Shown: positions 11,105 through 19,773 of the stretch, in pieces | How the letters are laid out: each line of letters starts with the position of its first letter | How positions within the stretch are numbered: position 1 is the first letter of the stretch | DNA from: Paraglomus occultum | Taxonomy: Eukaryota; Glomeromycota; Glomeromycetes; Paraglomerales; Paraglomeraceae | Direction: 5' to 3' | Length of the DNA: 23,155 bases | NCBI GenBank assembly: GCA_910592205.1 | Contig: CAJVPJ010000513.1 | Location: forward strand, 1-23,155 | The notes under the pieces: generated by a model | What the model was told of the DNA's origin: nothing | What the model saw: the letters and a program-made list of their open reading frames with translations, nothing else | The model's database searches: none | Made by a program: the position numbers and the translations under genes

Positions 11105-11134
11105 GATATGGTCCGGCGCAAAAAAGTTGATACA
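11105..11134 (+). repeat. Left terminal inverted repeat of the Tc1-like element
   Basis: Thirty bases, beginning GATATGGTCCGGCGC and ending GTTGATACA, are exactly complementary to 11807-11836. If TA is the target duplication, the transposon end proper starts at 11109 and the outer GA/TC match is chance. Confidence 0.9.
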
Positions 11135-11834
11135 CCAATATGCTTATAGTAGAAAATTGTTTTTTGAATTCATTCATATACTTAAATAAAATTGGGTTTT
11201 GAGGAATGTATCAGTAGAAATTTATTAAAACATGCACAGACAAAACAGTTTTACTAGTCATCAATCTCTTCAACTGCTTCACTATCACTTTCGACCAATA
11301 ATATATCATCATTTAATTCTTTGGCGATCTTTTCCAAAACCCAAGAATTACCTTAGACGTAACCTTTTCGTTAAATGCATGCAATAATTTGTCTCTAATA
11401 GCAAGAAGATTAGGATGTGGACCAGTTCTAGCAACTTATGTATGAGATCAACAACATTGTGGTCGGGGCGTTTCCTTGGACGCCCTTGCATTCTTCGCTC
11501 TGAACGCTCTGAGAATTTTTCATTTTTTACTGCTATTATGTTCAGCAACCACTCGCGCAAGGGTTGCCTCACCAATTCCAAGGACCGAAGCAACCTCCTT
11601 GCGTAGTGGTAAGTCTGTACGTTGCGTCTGGTACTGTCGAGCGTTTAAAAGTATTGGTGAACGCGAATAATCATTCGTTTTTCGTTACTGGTTAAAGAAC
11701 TTCGCTCTCTATCTAGGTCTTCCATGGGAAAGATAAATGATCAAGTTTGTTACGAATATTTGAAGTTCGACATTTTCCTTACATTTTATTTCAGGTGACA
11801 ATTTCGTGTATCAACTTTTTTGCGCCGGACCATA
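11107..11834. mobile_element. Tc1/mariner-like element, internally deleted
   Basis: The two ends are perfect inverted repeats of 30 bp (11105-11134 and 11807-11836, starting GATATGGTCCGGCGC). A TA dinucleotide at each edge (11107-11108 and 11833-11834) fits the TA target duplication of the Tc1/mariner superfamily. The total length, about 0.73 kb, is less than half that of an autonomous element. On the minus strand it holds pieces of one transposase in several frames: N-terminus, helix-turn-helix and C-terminal tail, but no catalytic core. It is therefore a non-autonomous, decayed copy that a complete relative could once have moved. Confidence 0.85.
11254..11725 (-). pseudogene. Remnant Tc1-like transposase with the catalytic core missing
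   Basis: The minus-strand ATG at 11725 starts MEDLDRERSSLTSNEKRMII and stops after 26 codons. In the next frame comes LRKEVASVLGIGEATLARVV, a clear helix-turn-helix. A further frame gives ERSERRMQGRPRKRPDHNVV, the basic GRPRK linker typical of Tc1 proteins. It is followed almost directly, in yet another frame, by ARTGPHPNLLAIRDKLLHAF and, after one more shift, an acidic end (LNDDILLVESDSEAVEEIDD, TAG 11256-11254). I read the last two pieces as the tail that follows the DDE domain, so about 300 codons carrying the catalytic triad appear deleted between the linker and the tail. The several frameshifts make it non-functional. The HTH and linker are seen directly; the tail assignment is from memory of related fungal transposases. 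Confidence 0.65.
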
Positions 11835-11836
11835 TC
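11807..11836 (-). repeat. Right terminal inverted repeat of the Tc1-like element
   Basis: Exact reverse complement of 11105-11134; the plus strand reads TGTATCAACTTTTTTGCGCC and onward to GGACCATATC. Confidence 0.9.
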
Positions 11837-14269
11837 ATATATTGATATTTCAAAGGTAAGTTATAGTAAACAAATATGCAAGCATGACAAACATCGGATT
11901 GTTGGTTGCTGAGCTGTTTGTTGAATGATGACGAGCGATATTTGAAGAATCAAATTAGCCGTTTAAATCGTACTTAATGTTCAGCATCCTTTTTGCATGA
12001 CGAAAATCGATTTCTCGTCTTTGAAAATCAAATTAATCGTCATAATAACCATATTACGTTATTAAAAATGTTGTAATTCACTAATATGTAAAGTAATTTT
12101 AAAAGAAATAATTAAACAATTGAATATATAAATGTAAAACCTTTGGTTGCGCGTTAGACTTTTTATGGAATCTGCGCATCTTTACCCATACATACGCAAT
12201 AATTTTATCCAATCTGAGACAAACTTCGAAACCGCCTGCCTCAAGAGCGTGAACATTCGAGAAATAAAGTTTCAAAGATTACCTTAGGTTGGAATGTGGT
12301 AAAGCCAATCCGATACGCATATTAATTTTTGCACGGTTTGAAGTTACTTCACTCTTGTCTTCAAGCCTAAACAGGTTGTTGAAATTCTTTAAGAGAATGA
12401 GACAATACTCTGTTATATTTACAATCGTAAATAGCCACGCCACGGTTTTTCCACTTTCTCTCATACCATAAAGCGACTCGCCATATTAAAAATCTTCGAA
12501 AGACATACAATTATTTTTAATCATATACATTCTCTTCGGTACTTGATCTTGCAATATTCTAACGCAAATGTGGTATCCAGAAAAAAAACTGTTAATAAAC
12601 TGCATGGTTATATTATTCGAAAATAGTCTTCTAACTCTAGAATGGTGTGCGCTGCATATATATGTAATTCTTGGTTATAAGACTCCCAGTCAATGACCGG
12701 TCTTATTTTATTAATCAGTTTGTAAATTATGCTTATAATAGCTGGTTGATAGATTGGAGTATTTATTAATTATTGACACATCGTACTTACCGTCTCATGA
12801 AATGTAACTGGTTTATATTTCTAAGTTTTTCATTAAAATACGATGGACTGTATAGGAAGAATATATTAGATATCACTTACCAAATTATTTACGTCATTTT
12901 TATATTATTTAAAGCTTCCTTAATATTCAGGGTTTGTTATTAACTAAAATAAGCAACAATTGTTAATAAATCAATTCTATACGATGTACAGCGTTAAGTT
13001 GTTAAATACAGACTGTTTCGTTCACGCGTAGATAGCTTTTCAGCTAATTTTTATCTAAAGAAAAGAACGTTACAGGCATAGAGAAAACACGTTTAAATAT
13101 TAGAATCAATTAACAGAATGGTAATCTCAGAGGCTATGTAAGATGGTTCATGTTTCAATAATAAATAATCTCTCTTATAAACACAACCGCCGAGTACCAT
13201 TGTAAAGACAAGGAGCTTAGCGATGCTTCAGACCAATTTCATCACCACTGTTATCTATAATACATATCTATACAAATCCATATATTGTCCTCATTATCAT
13301 AATATGTCGATTTGGTGGTTTCCATATTAATATGTTATAAGGACTACGTTTGCTTTCTCTAAACTTGCATCCTGCTCTCCACTTCTACCGAAAATTATCC
13401 ATGAAATTCCTGTCCCGAATATCTCGCTTTCCCAATCACTTACCTAATCGTTTTCCTGAGTCATTGCTCAATACTGTCTCCATTAATTCAAATGTGCTTG
13501 ATTCTGTATCGATCAGTTGAATTTATCTTCTTTAAAAAATTTGCCCCTCTTGTCACGAAACACATGTTTATGTGCAGCTTTTTTTTTTTAGTTTATCAAG
13601 ACATAGTGAATCGATAAAGAATAATAACACGGAACAATAAATGCTAAACTTATCGCTTCATTGGGTAATGAAATGTTAGATAAAAGTTGCCCAATTGGCC
13701 ATCCGAAATTTTTAGTGTTAGAAAACTGTTGCTTTTCAAATGCTTAAAACTCTCAGAACTTTATAATTAATAAAAATTTTTAAACTGTGAACCTAAAATC
13801 TTGGAGTTAGATGTCAAAAAATGATCGGCAAAGAAATCAGCATATTAATATGTAGCAATAGCCCCCAAATATGATTCATAGTGGTTGAACGAGCATCATA
13901 TGCATGACACAAACAAGCGTGAGATCAAAAATCTGGTACAACGTCGGGATAAGGATAAGTGTAAATAATCTCATACGATAGATATATACTGTTGTCCGTA
14001 AGCTACGTAAGCTATAAGTTAGTATGAACAGTGTTGATTAGATGTTGTGATATTAGACAATGTGCCTATTGCGAATCGCGCTACGAACTCTACCTTCCAA
14101 TCAATGTCATATACCTTGTAGAATAATATTACTGATGGAATTTTCCACAAGCCCTTTTAAAATTAAGTAGTAATGTCATCAATAATACTAATATCGATAT
14201 AGAAACTGCTTGTATTTTGTAACACCACAATTTTCTGATCACATGGCCCGTGCATTTTTTTCATCATTA
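11837..14269. other. Long AT-rich intergenic region
   Basis: About 2.4 kb without a supported gene. The overlapping 60-codon frames at 12279-12471 on both strands look like chance. No tRNA-like box B (GGTTCRANNCC) was found. ACGCGT occurs at 13024-13029 and again just before the next gene. Confidence 0.45.
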
Positions 14270-14275
14270 ACGCGT
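14270..14275. promoter_or_regulatory. ACGCGT box (MCB-like) near the start of the ten-exon gene
   Basis: ACGCGTCGCGG begins 61 nt before the ATG at 14331. ACGCGT is the MluI cell-cycle box bound by MBF-type factors in yeasts. A single 6-bp match is weak evidence, although the word is rare in this AT-rich spacer. Confidence 0.25.
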
Positions 14276-14330
14276 CGCGGACTTGCACAATAACACTGTT
14301 TATCTTACGCCATCCTCTAACAAACTGAAC

Positions 14331-16861
14331 ATGTCGTTCGCTTGTGTTTCTGATGAAGTGTCGTCATTTAACCCACCAACTGTCCCGGAGACCTCGGAAT
14401 CCTTCGTCATGCCTACTGATATACACCCAGTGCTGCAACAAATGGCCCTTAAAAACTGGGATTACCGTACGTTTGTGTTGCAACTGATAAAGTCAGGATC
14501 CATAATCGAGGACCCGGCAAAGGCCGAAGAAATATGGCTGGAAACTTTGCGAAGTTTATCCCGAAGGAAGAAGATCAGCTCGATATTCCGTGTTTTTTTC
14601 AAAAAATTGATAGAATATCAGATAAGTCCATGGGACGATGATAACAAGTTGTTGCATTCATTAATATATTTACTAAAGGTAGGTTTAAATTATGTACAGA
14701 AATTTGTAGAACTCGATGAAGAAACCGCAAGCGCTTTGGATCGTCATGCTGATCTGTGTGTGCGCTACGAAATTGCAAAATCAGCTGAACATATGGAGAA
14801 TGTAGTAATATGTGTAAAGTGGTAATTGGTATCATTCAGATCAAACGTGTTGACCCCCTCCCAACTTTTTCAGCTCACGAAGAGCTCATATCGAAATTAT
14901 TATGTCTCGAAAGAAATAAGCGATCACTTGCGTTCAGTGAGTTTTGCACTTGTTTTTTTTTTATTTGTTTGACATAAAATTTAATTCGCTTGATAACAAT
15001 ATCATTAGAAAGTCAATATGAAGGAAACTAAAAAAACTGAAAAACGAATTGTGATCTTGCCGGTAATTCTTGCGCATTCTAGCTTGTAGTAATGGCATGC
15101 ATAATTACTTATTCCTCATTTATTTTGCATTACTATTTAGGGAAATGATGAATCAGACACTAGCACTAGCACTAGCAGTGAAGATGACTGTGAATTTGGA
15201 CTAAAAGATAGTGATCTTTTTACACAAAGGTATAGTATTAGTATATCACTTTATTTGCATCATATTTCATTAGATTTACTAATCACTGCTAACTTTATAT
15301 TTAGGTTCGCTGAATTGGAAACTTCAAAGAAATGGAAGTTGAAATCAGGCACATATGTTGAAGATGTACTTTATGAGCTTGGAATGACATGCCAATACCA
15401 TAAGTAAGAATTGTTACATTAATGCTTTCTCTCTGTATTTGGTGAAGAAACTATCTAACAATGTTGATTTTTTAGTCTTGTTCATTCTTTTATTCTTGAC
15501 CCTGAAGATCCGTTCATCAAAAATGCATTCACAGAAGAAGAGTTATTTGAAATCATTGAAAAGAAGAATGGTGAAGATCAACTAGAAATTGATGATGAGC
15601 TTCTTGAATATATAGATACTTTTGCGAAGGCAAGTCAAATTTTGAATTATAATCTCTTTTCTGTGACCATTCTTTGTAAAGCTTGATTCCCTTCTACAGA
15701 GCTCAACTCAAGAAATACGAGAAGCATTGAACACACCACATTCTCGACTTGGGCAGAACTACAACCCACAAACAGATTTCATGTATGAACACGTCAGGAC
15801 CACAGTAATGGACTGGTGAGATGCAAAACCCTTTCTTGTTTGTGCCTTACTATTCATTATATTAATGCAATATGATACAGGGTCCGACTCCTCGAAATGC
15901 AACCAAACCCTCTAACTCTTGCTATGCCAGAAGGCTGGTATTGTGTTAATGTTTGGCGAACAATTGACATTGCATTTTCAGATACACCATACACCTATGT
16001 TATTGGGTAATTAATAATACAAGCCAACTTGTACTTCCTGCATGAGTCTAAGATTTTTTTTTCTCTTTGAAATGTAGTGGTGAGAAGGTGGGTGTGGCAT
16101 GTACATGTTCTGAAAGAAAGAATCGATATAGAACACTGGCAAATGTTGGGCCAATCCAGCGAAAAGCCATTGGGAAAAAAGGAGATGCTTATGTAAGAAC
16201 TATTGGGTCAACACAGATTGACTGGGCAGTGTCTGAAGCAGGAGCAAAATGGGAGGGTGTGCATGGCACAAAGTTGATGACAGAATGTGGCCTGAGTTTG
16301 CCTCGAACATTAAAAGACATTTTGGTTCATCTTGCCAGCAAGATGGGCTTTGCTGAACAGAAGTTGAGGAAACTAAATATAGTTGGTTTTGCACATGCTG
16401 GTTAGTGTGTGAACTTCTTAATGTAGTTTTTTCTTCTCACATTTTAATGACCGTTGTATTTTTTAAAGGTGCAATTTTAATTCGCACGAATCTTGATTGC
16501 CCAGCTGGGTATATTTGCCGTTACACGAGAGGAGAACCGCTTGAGGTGTACGCAAATGTGAAAAATTTCCACAAGTCTCTGGATGTTCTAGTAGAAATTA
16601 TATATGCAAAAGTGAGTCTACATCAGTTTGCTTTTAAATTTCTTAAAATGCTTATTTTTCCTTTTCTTCTAGCTTCTAATATTGCAAACAATGGAAGTAG
16701 TGAGTAATGATGAAAAGAATTCTACTAATATTACAAGATGGAAAGCTAAGAGAAAGTTGATGTCAGATGTCACTAAGATACCTGATGTCCATCCAACGCC
16801 AAAAAATAAGAAGCAGAAAACAGTATCAATGATTGGCAAGAAAGGACAAACGTCTGGGTAA
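14331..16861 (+). CDS. Uncharacterised ten-exon protein, possible nuclease-like core, nuclear tail
   Basis: Exons 14331-14813, 14874-14936, 15141-15229, 15305-15403, 15476-15629, 15700-15815, 15881-16006, 16078-16400, 16469-16611 and 16673-16861 join in frame to 594 aa without a stop. All introns are GT-AG except the fifth (15630-15699), which has donor AG|GCAAGT. In order the protein has: a helical N-terminal half; an acidic Ser/Thr/Asp patch (183-198); a segment with KLKSGTYVEDVLYELGM and SFILDPEDPFIKNAFTEEEL; a helix-rich linker; a compact block VNVWRTIDIAF, CSERKN (387-392), GKKGD (409-413), WAVSEAGAKW (426-435), HGTKLM; a GYICRYTRGEPL strand pair; and a basic tail with RWKAKRK (554-560) and PKNKKQK (575-581), which resembles a bipartite nuclear signal. 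I do not know its function. It reminds me of uncharacterised families repeated in Mucoromycota genomes, and the Asp413...Glu430 spacing recalls a diverged PD-(D/E)XK fold; both remarks are unverified. The splicing model is firm, apart from the donor of intron 1 (GTAAAG at 14814 chosen). Confidence 0.8.
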
Positions 16862-16965
16862 ATTATATAATAATAATAATAATACTACCCAAGCCCAATC
16901 AACAAATTAACAGATGAACGACCTGACAGATTAAACAGTAATAGGGTTTTTGCTTTTGATTGAAA

Positions 16966-16971
16966 AATAAA
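16966..16971 (+). terminator. Probable polyadenylation signal of the ten-exon gene
   Basis: AATAAA lies 105 nt after the stop codon at 16861. A short (TAA)n microsatellite lies between, at about 16868-16883. Confidence 0.4.
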
Positions 16972-17160
16972 ATTGAATTGCAAATGTTATTGATGAGATC
17001 TTAATCTTCGGATTAACGAGGTTGACTATGTAAATCGAAGAAGAAAGGCAAATGATCATTTCACCTTTACAGTCAAACCTCGAAAAACCAAAACCATCAA
17101 AATCGATACAATTTTCAATTCTTGTGCAATTTATATGAAAATTCGTCGTAAAACTGATAT

Positions 17161-17459
17161 TACAGTCAAACCTCGGAAAACCGATAGCGCTGAAATGTCG
17201 GTTTTTCGAATTAGGAGTATGATGGCCAATTATGATGCATGCATTGTTAGTCTGTACAACCTTATAATTTGGTTTATCGAACTTATCGGTTTTGCGAGAT
17301 CTATATTAATATCTCATATGCCTTATTATTATCGGTTTTGCGAGATCTATATTAACATTAATATCTCATATGCCTTATCGGTTTTACGAGTAAAATTTTA
17401 TTATAAATATTTCGGAAATTGAAAAAAGTATCGATTTTGCGAATTATCGTTTCACTGTA
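17161..17459. mobile_element. Pogo/Tigger-like MITE candidate
   Basis: The left end reads TACAGTCAAACCTCGG (17161). The right end, read inward on the minus strand from 17459, is TACAGTGAAACGATAA. Both begin TA-CAGT and share CAGT.AAAC, so the ends form an imperfect inverted repeat with TA outside. CAGTCAAACCTCG-like ends are characteristic of the pogo/Tigger group of TcMar elements. The interior (about 0.3 kb) has no transposase frame and is built of CGGTTTTnCGA words. A second copy of the left end (TACAGTCAAACCTCGAAAAA) lies 93 bp upstream at 17068, either an alternative outer boundary or part of a second, overlapping copy. This is a non-autonomous element, if mobile at all. Confidence 0.5.
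17284..17375. repeat. 46-bp tandem duplication inside the MITE candidate
   Basis: A unit beginning TATCGGTTTTGCGAGATCTA occurs at 17284 and again at 17330, and a third, truncated start (TATCGGTTTTACGAG) lies at 17376. Each full unit contains a near-palindrome, GAGATCTATATTAATATCTC; the second unit carries a small insertion (TTAACATTAATA). Confidence 0.75.
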
Positions 17460-17884
17460 TGTTACGGTCGGCTATTATGATGCGGGAGAGCGAATTGTAT
17501 GCGGTTCTGTGCTCACTTAGCTCAGCTATCACTGTCCTTACTACAGTGACAGCATCAATTAGAGTAGGCTTACGGGGGTTTATGTACTTTGGTTTCAATC
17601 TGCTAAGGGAACAGGAATCGAGAAAGCGGGAATCACGTGTACAAGGATACAAAGATTTTAACAGGCCAGAGATGTAATACAAAAGTCACGCTCCTGCAAC
17701 GTAAATAGGGGATAAGCACGATTTCGCGTTCTATAATCAATGATACTGAAGAAGAGAATGAAGACCGACCGTTGCACTGCCTGTAAGAAAAGTTCACACC
17801 CCCATCGCCCAGCGTTCTGTATCATAACATCGACAATTATTTCGTCAGCACGCCTAGTAGGAGCTACAGGGGGGATGGGAAGCT
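17460..17884. other. Spacer between the MITE and the hairpin-word array
   Basis: No supported gene. One inverted repeat stands out: TCACTGT (17529-17535) and ACAGTGA (17543-17549) around a 7-nt loop, with GCT and AGC adding partial outer pairing. Frames on both strands here have no recognisable domain. Confidence 0.4.
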
Positions 17885-18342
17885 GTCTGCCAGTTGGCGA
17901 GTAGACTCCTGCCTGCGCGTTCATGAGTTTTTTCGTCTGCCAGTTGGCGGGAAAAGCTCCTCTGTCGCACCTTATTTCAACAAATGCTATCGCCTGCCAG
18001 CTGGCGGGTAGCCTCTTTGTAGTAAGGTAAACGGGTAAGACGGAATGAGGTCGTCTGCCAGGTGGCGGACCGAGTTCTAAGATGGTCTTCAGTATGTTGC
18101 GTCTGCCAGTTGGCGGCAGTGTATTTGGAGCCATGTATTTTGTTCACAGGTGACGGAATGAGGTCGTCTGCCAGGTGGCGGACCGAGTTCTAAGATGGTC
18201 TTCAGTATGTTGCGTCTGCCAGTTGGCGGCAGTGTATTTGGAGCCATGTATTTTGTTTACAGGTGACGGAATGAGGTCGTCTGCCCGGTGGCGGACCGAG
18301 TTCTAAGATGGTCTTCAGTATGTTGCGTCTGCCAGTTGGCGG
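17885..18342. repeat. Array of nine GC-rich 16-bp hairpin words
   Basis: The word GTCTGCCAGTTGGCGG and close variants start at 17885, 17935, 17992, 18053, 18101, 18166, 18214, 18279 and 18327, always in the same orientation, 48-65 bp apart. Each can fold on itself: CTGCC pairs with GGCGG around a 4-nt loop (AGTT, AGCT, AGGT or CGGT), with one T.G wobble. In the copies at 18053, 18166 and 18279 the pairing extends to GTCTGCC/GGCGGAC. The words are far more GC-rich than the surrounding DNA. Between the first four copies the sequence is unrelated, so those are separate occurrences of the word and not products of one tandem expansion. The minus-strand frames across the array read the words as PPTGRR or PASWQ in different phases and are unlikely to be proteins. 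Confidence 0.85.
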
Positions 18343-18362
18343 CAGTGTATTTGGAGCCATGT
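18039..18362. repeat. 113-bp tandem repeat, nearly three copies
   Basis: Units begin GACGGAATGAGGTCGTCTGC at 18039, 18152 and, with one base changed in the hairpin loop, 18265: exactly 113 bp apart and nearly identical. Each unit holds two hairpin words. The third unit ends at GGAGCCATG, after which a short insertion (TTTCTTTTCCG) precedes a last ATTTTGTTA match. Since 113 is not a multiple of three, the repeat does not preserve a reading frame. High identity suggests recent unequal exchange or replication slippage. Confidence 0.9.
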
Positions 18363-18377
18363 TTCTTTTCCGTATTT

Positions 18378-19773
18378 TGTTAAGCGCATCAAGGCATCCT
18401 GGTTCAAGGAATAAGGGACGCGTTCTAGGATCAGAGTCCATTGGACGTATGCACATTCTCTTATCATTTGACTTTATTCCTCGGTATTGATCCTTGACCG
18501 GCTACAACCTAAATTCATACTCTACAGACAAATCACATCACTCTGTAACCATTTACGTAACTTGCTGAACATGAACTCAGTACAGACCCTCTTCTTCGGC
18601 ATTCGAAAAATTCCAAGTTCAAAGAGACGGGTTGCATTTCACCTGAAGAGGTTGGATAATTTGTAGGCACACCAAAGCCCTCCCTTTCTGTTTGTTATGA
18701 GATCTTTAAAGAAGTTACTTTTGTGTTCATGCGAAGGCTTGTTTATGTCGAGGGTTTGTAGCTGCGGGTGATTTCTTAGTGTACAAATGTCACTCTATGT
18801 ATATTTCTTCCAAAACTGCGCTTATTCTTCCTACCCTCATTAATAGAAGTTTTTTAGTGTATCCAAAATTTTCTTCTGTAAACCCTCTCATTACCGTCAT
18901 AAGTAAAAAGTACAAACAACGCGGTAAGCAAACAAAGTGTTCCATGAGATTTAGCAATCTCAAACTTAAGTCTCATTGTATGTGGTTATTATTGTTAATC
19001 CAGCGCGCGCATAACTTGCATTCGATAATCCGAGAGTTACGGAAAATTAGATTTATTTGTATGACACATACAGTACATCCCCCCACTTTCGAATACGAGA
19101 GAGAGCAAACGCAATCATGGAAGTAATCTTGAGAACTATAGGTTTCCATAGAACTCGGGTGTATCGCTCTCCAACCACCAGCATCAATCAACTGGGTCGC
19201 AGTAGTAGGATATTTTCAGACGCAAGACAACAAGAAATTGTAATAGCAAGAGTAACATGATTAGAGTATGGACTCAAATGATAAGATCACTTAACCTTAC
19301 ACTTACACTAAGCCAAATCTATCGACAGATTCAGGGAAATAGTGATGTTGGAATATACAGTAATTCTCAGAAAAATAAATTCACCAAAGTTTATCAAGAG
19401 ACATTTGGCAAGTTGTGATGTAGCCAGGACAGCACCTCGCTGTTGATCCAAAAGGGATATCTCAATGATCCCTGAGTAAAACTTGGGGAAATGACACCTT
19501 GGAGTATTGAAAATCTTTTATTGTTATTTGTTGTAGCAGTAATAAGGAAGCAAAGATATGTACTTGATCCATTCCAGGCTGCACATACCAATCTCAACTC
19601 GATTCTTGTTTGTTCAGTATTTATACTAGATTTTAGACTGATGCGACGATTATCATGTGACCTTTTCCCACTGGGAAGTGTCAATCTATTACTAAATTTA
19701 GCAAAATTCCTACTACTAAATACGGTATGGGAATTACTGATGAGAACTTACTCAATCTTATCTGTCCATAAAA
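18378..19773. other. Intergenic region upstream of the amidohydrolase gene
   Basis: No supported gene. Several 60-115-codon frames lack ATG context or recognisable domains. An upstream ATG at 19740 opens a 21-codon frame that overlaps the amidohydrolase start in another phase and ends at TGA 19803-19805. If transcription begins above it, it could lower translation of the main frame. Confidence 0.4.

Noticed and set aside
14679-14699. A 21-nt GTAGGT...TACAG segment in the first exon of the ten-exon gene
   Set aside because: It looks like an intron but is far too short to splice and is in frame, so it was kept as seven codons.
17885-18342. CRISPR-like look of the hairpin-word array
   Set aside because: The repeat is short, intervals vary (48-65 bp), some intervening segments are themselves repeated at 113 bp, no cas genes are present, and the region lies between intron-bearing fungal genes.
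17658-18456. Minus-strand frames of 158 and 84 codons
   Set aside because: They are translations of the hairpin words and the 113-bp repeat; the unit length is not a multiple of three and the words are read in different phases, so no protein is being conserved.
19394-19684. 96-codon minus-strand frame
   Set aside because: No domain, no promoter or intron context, and an equally long plus-strand frame overlaps it.
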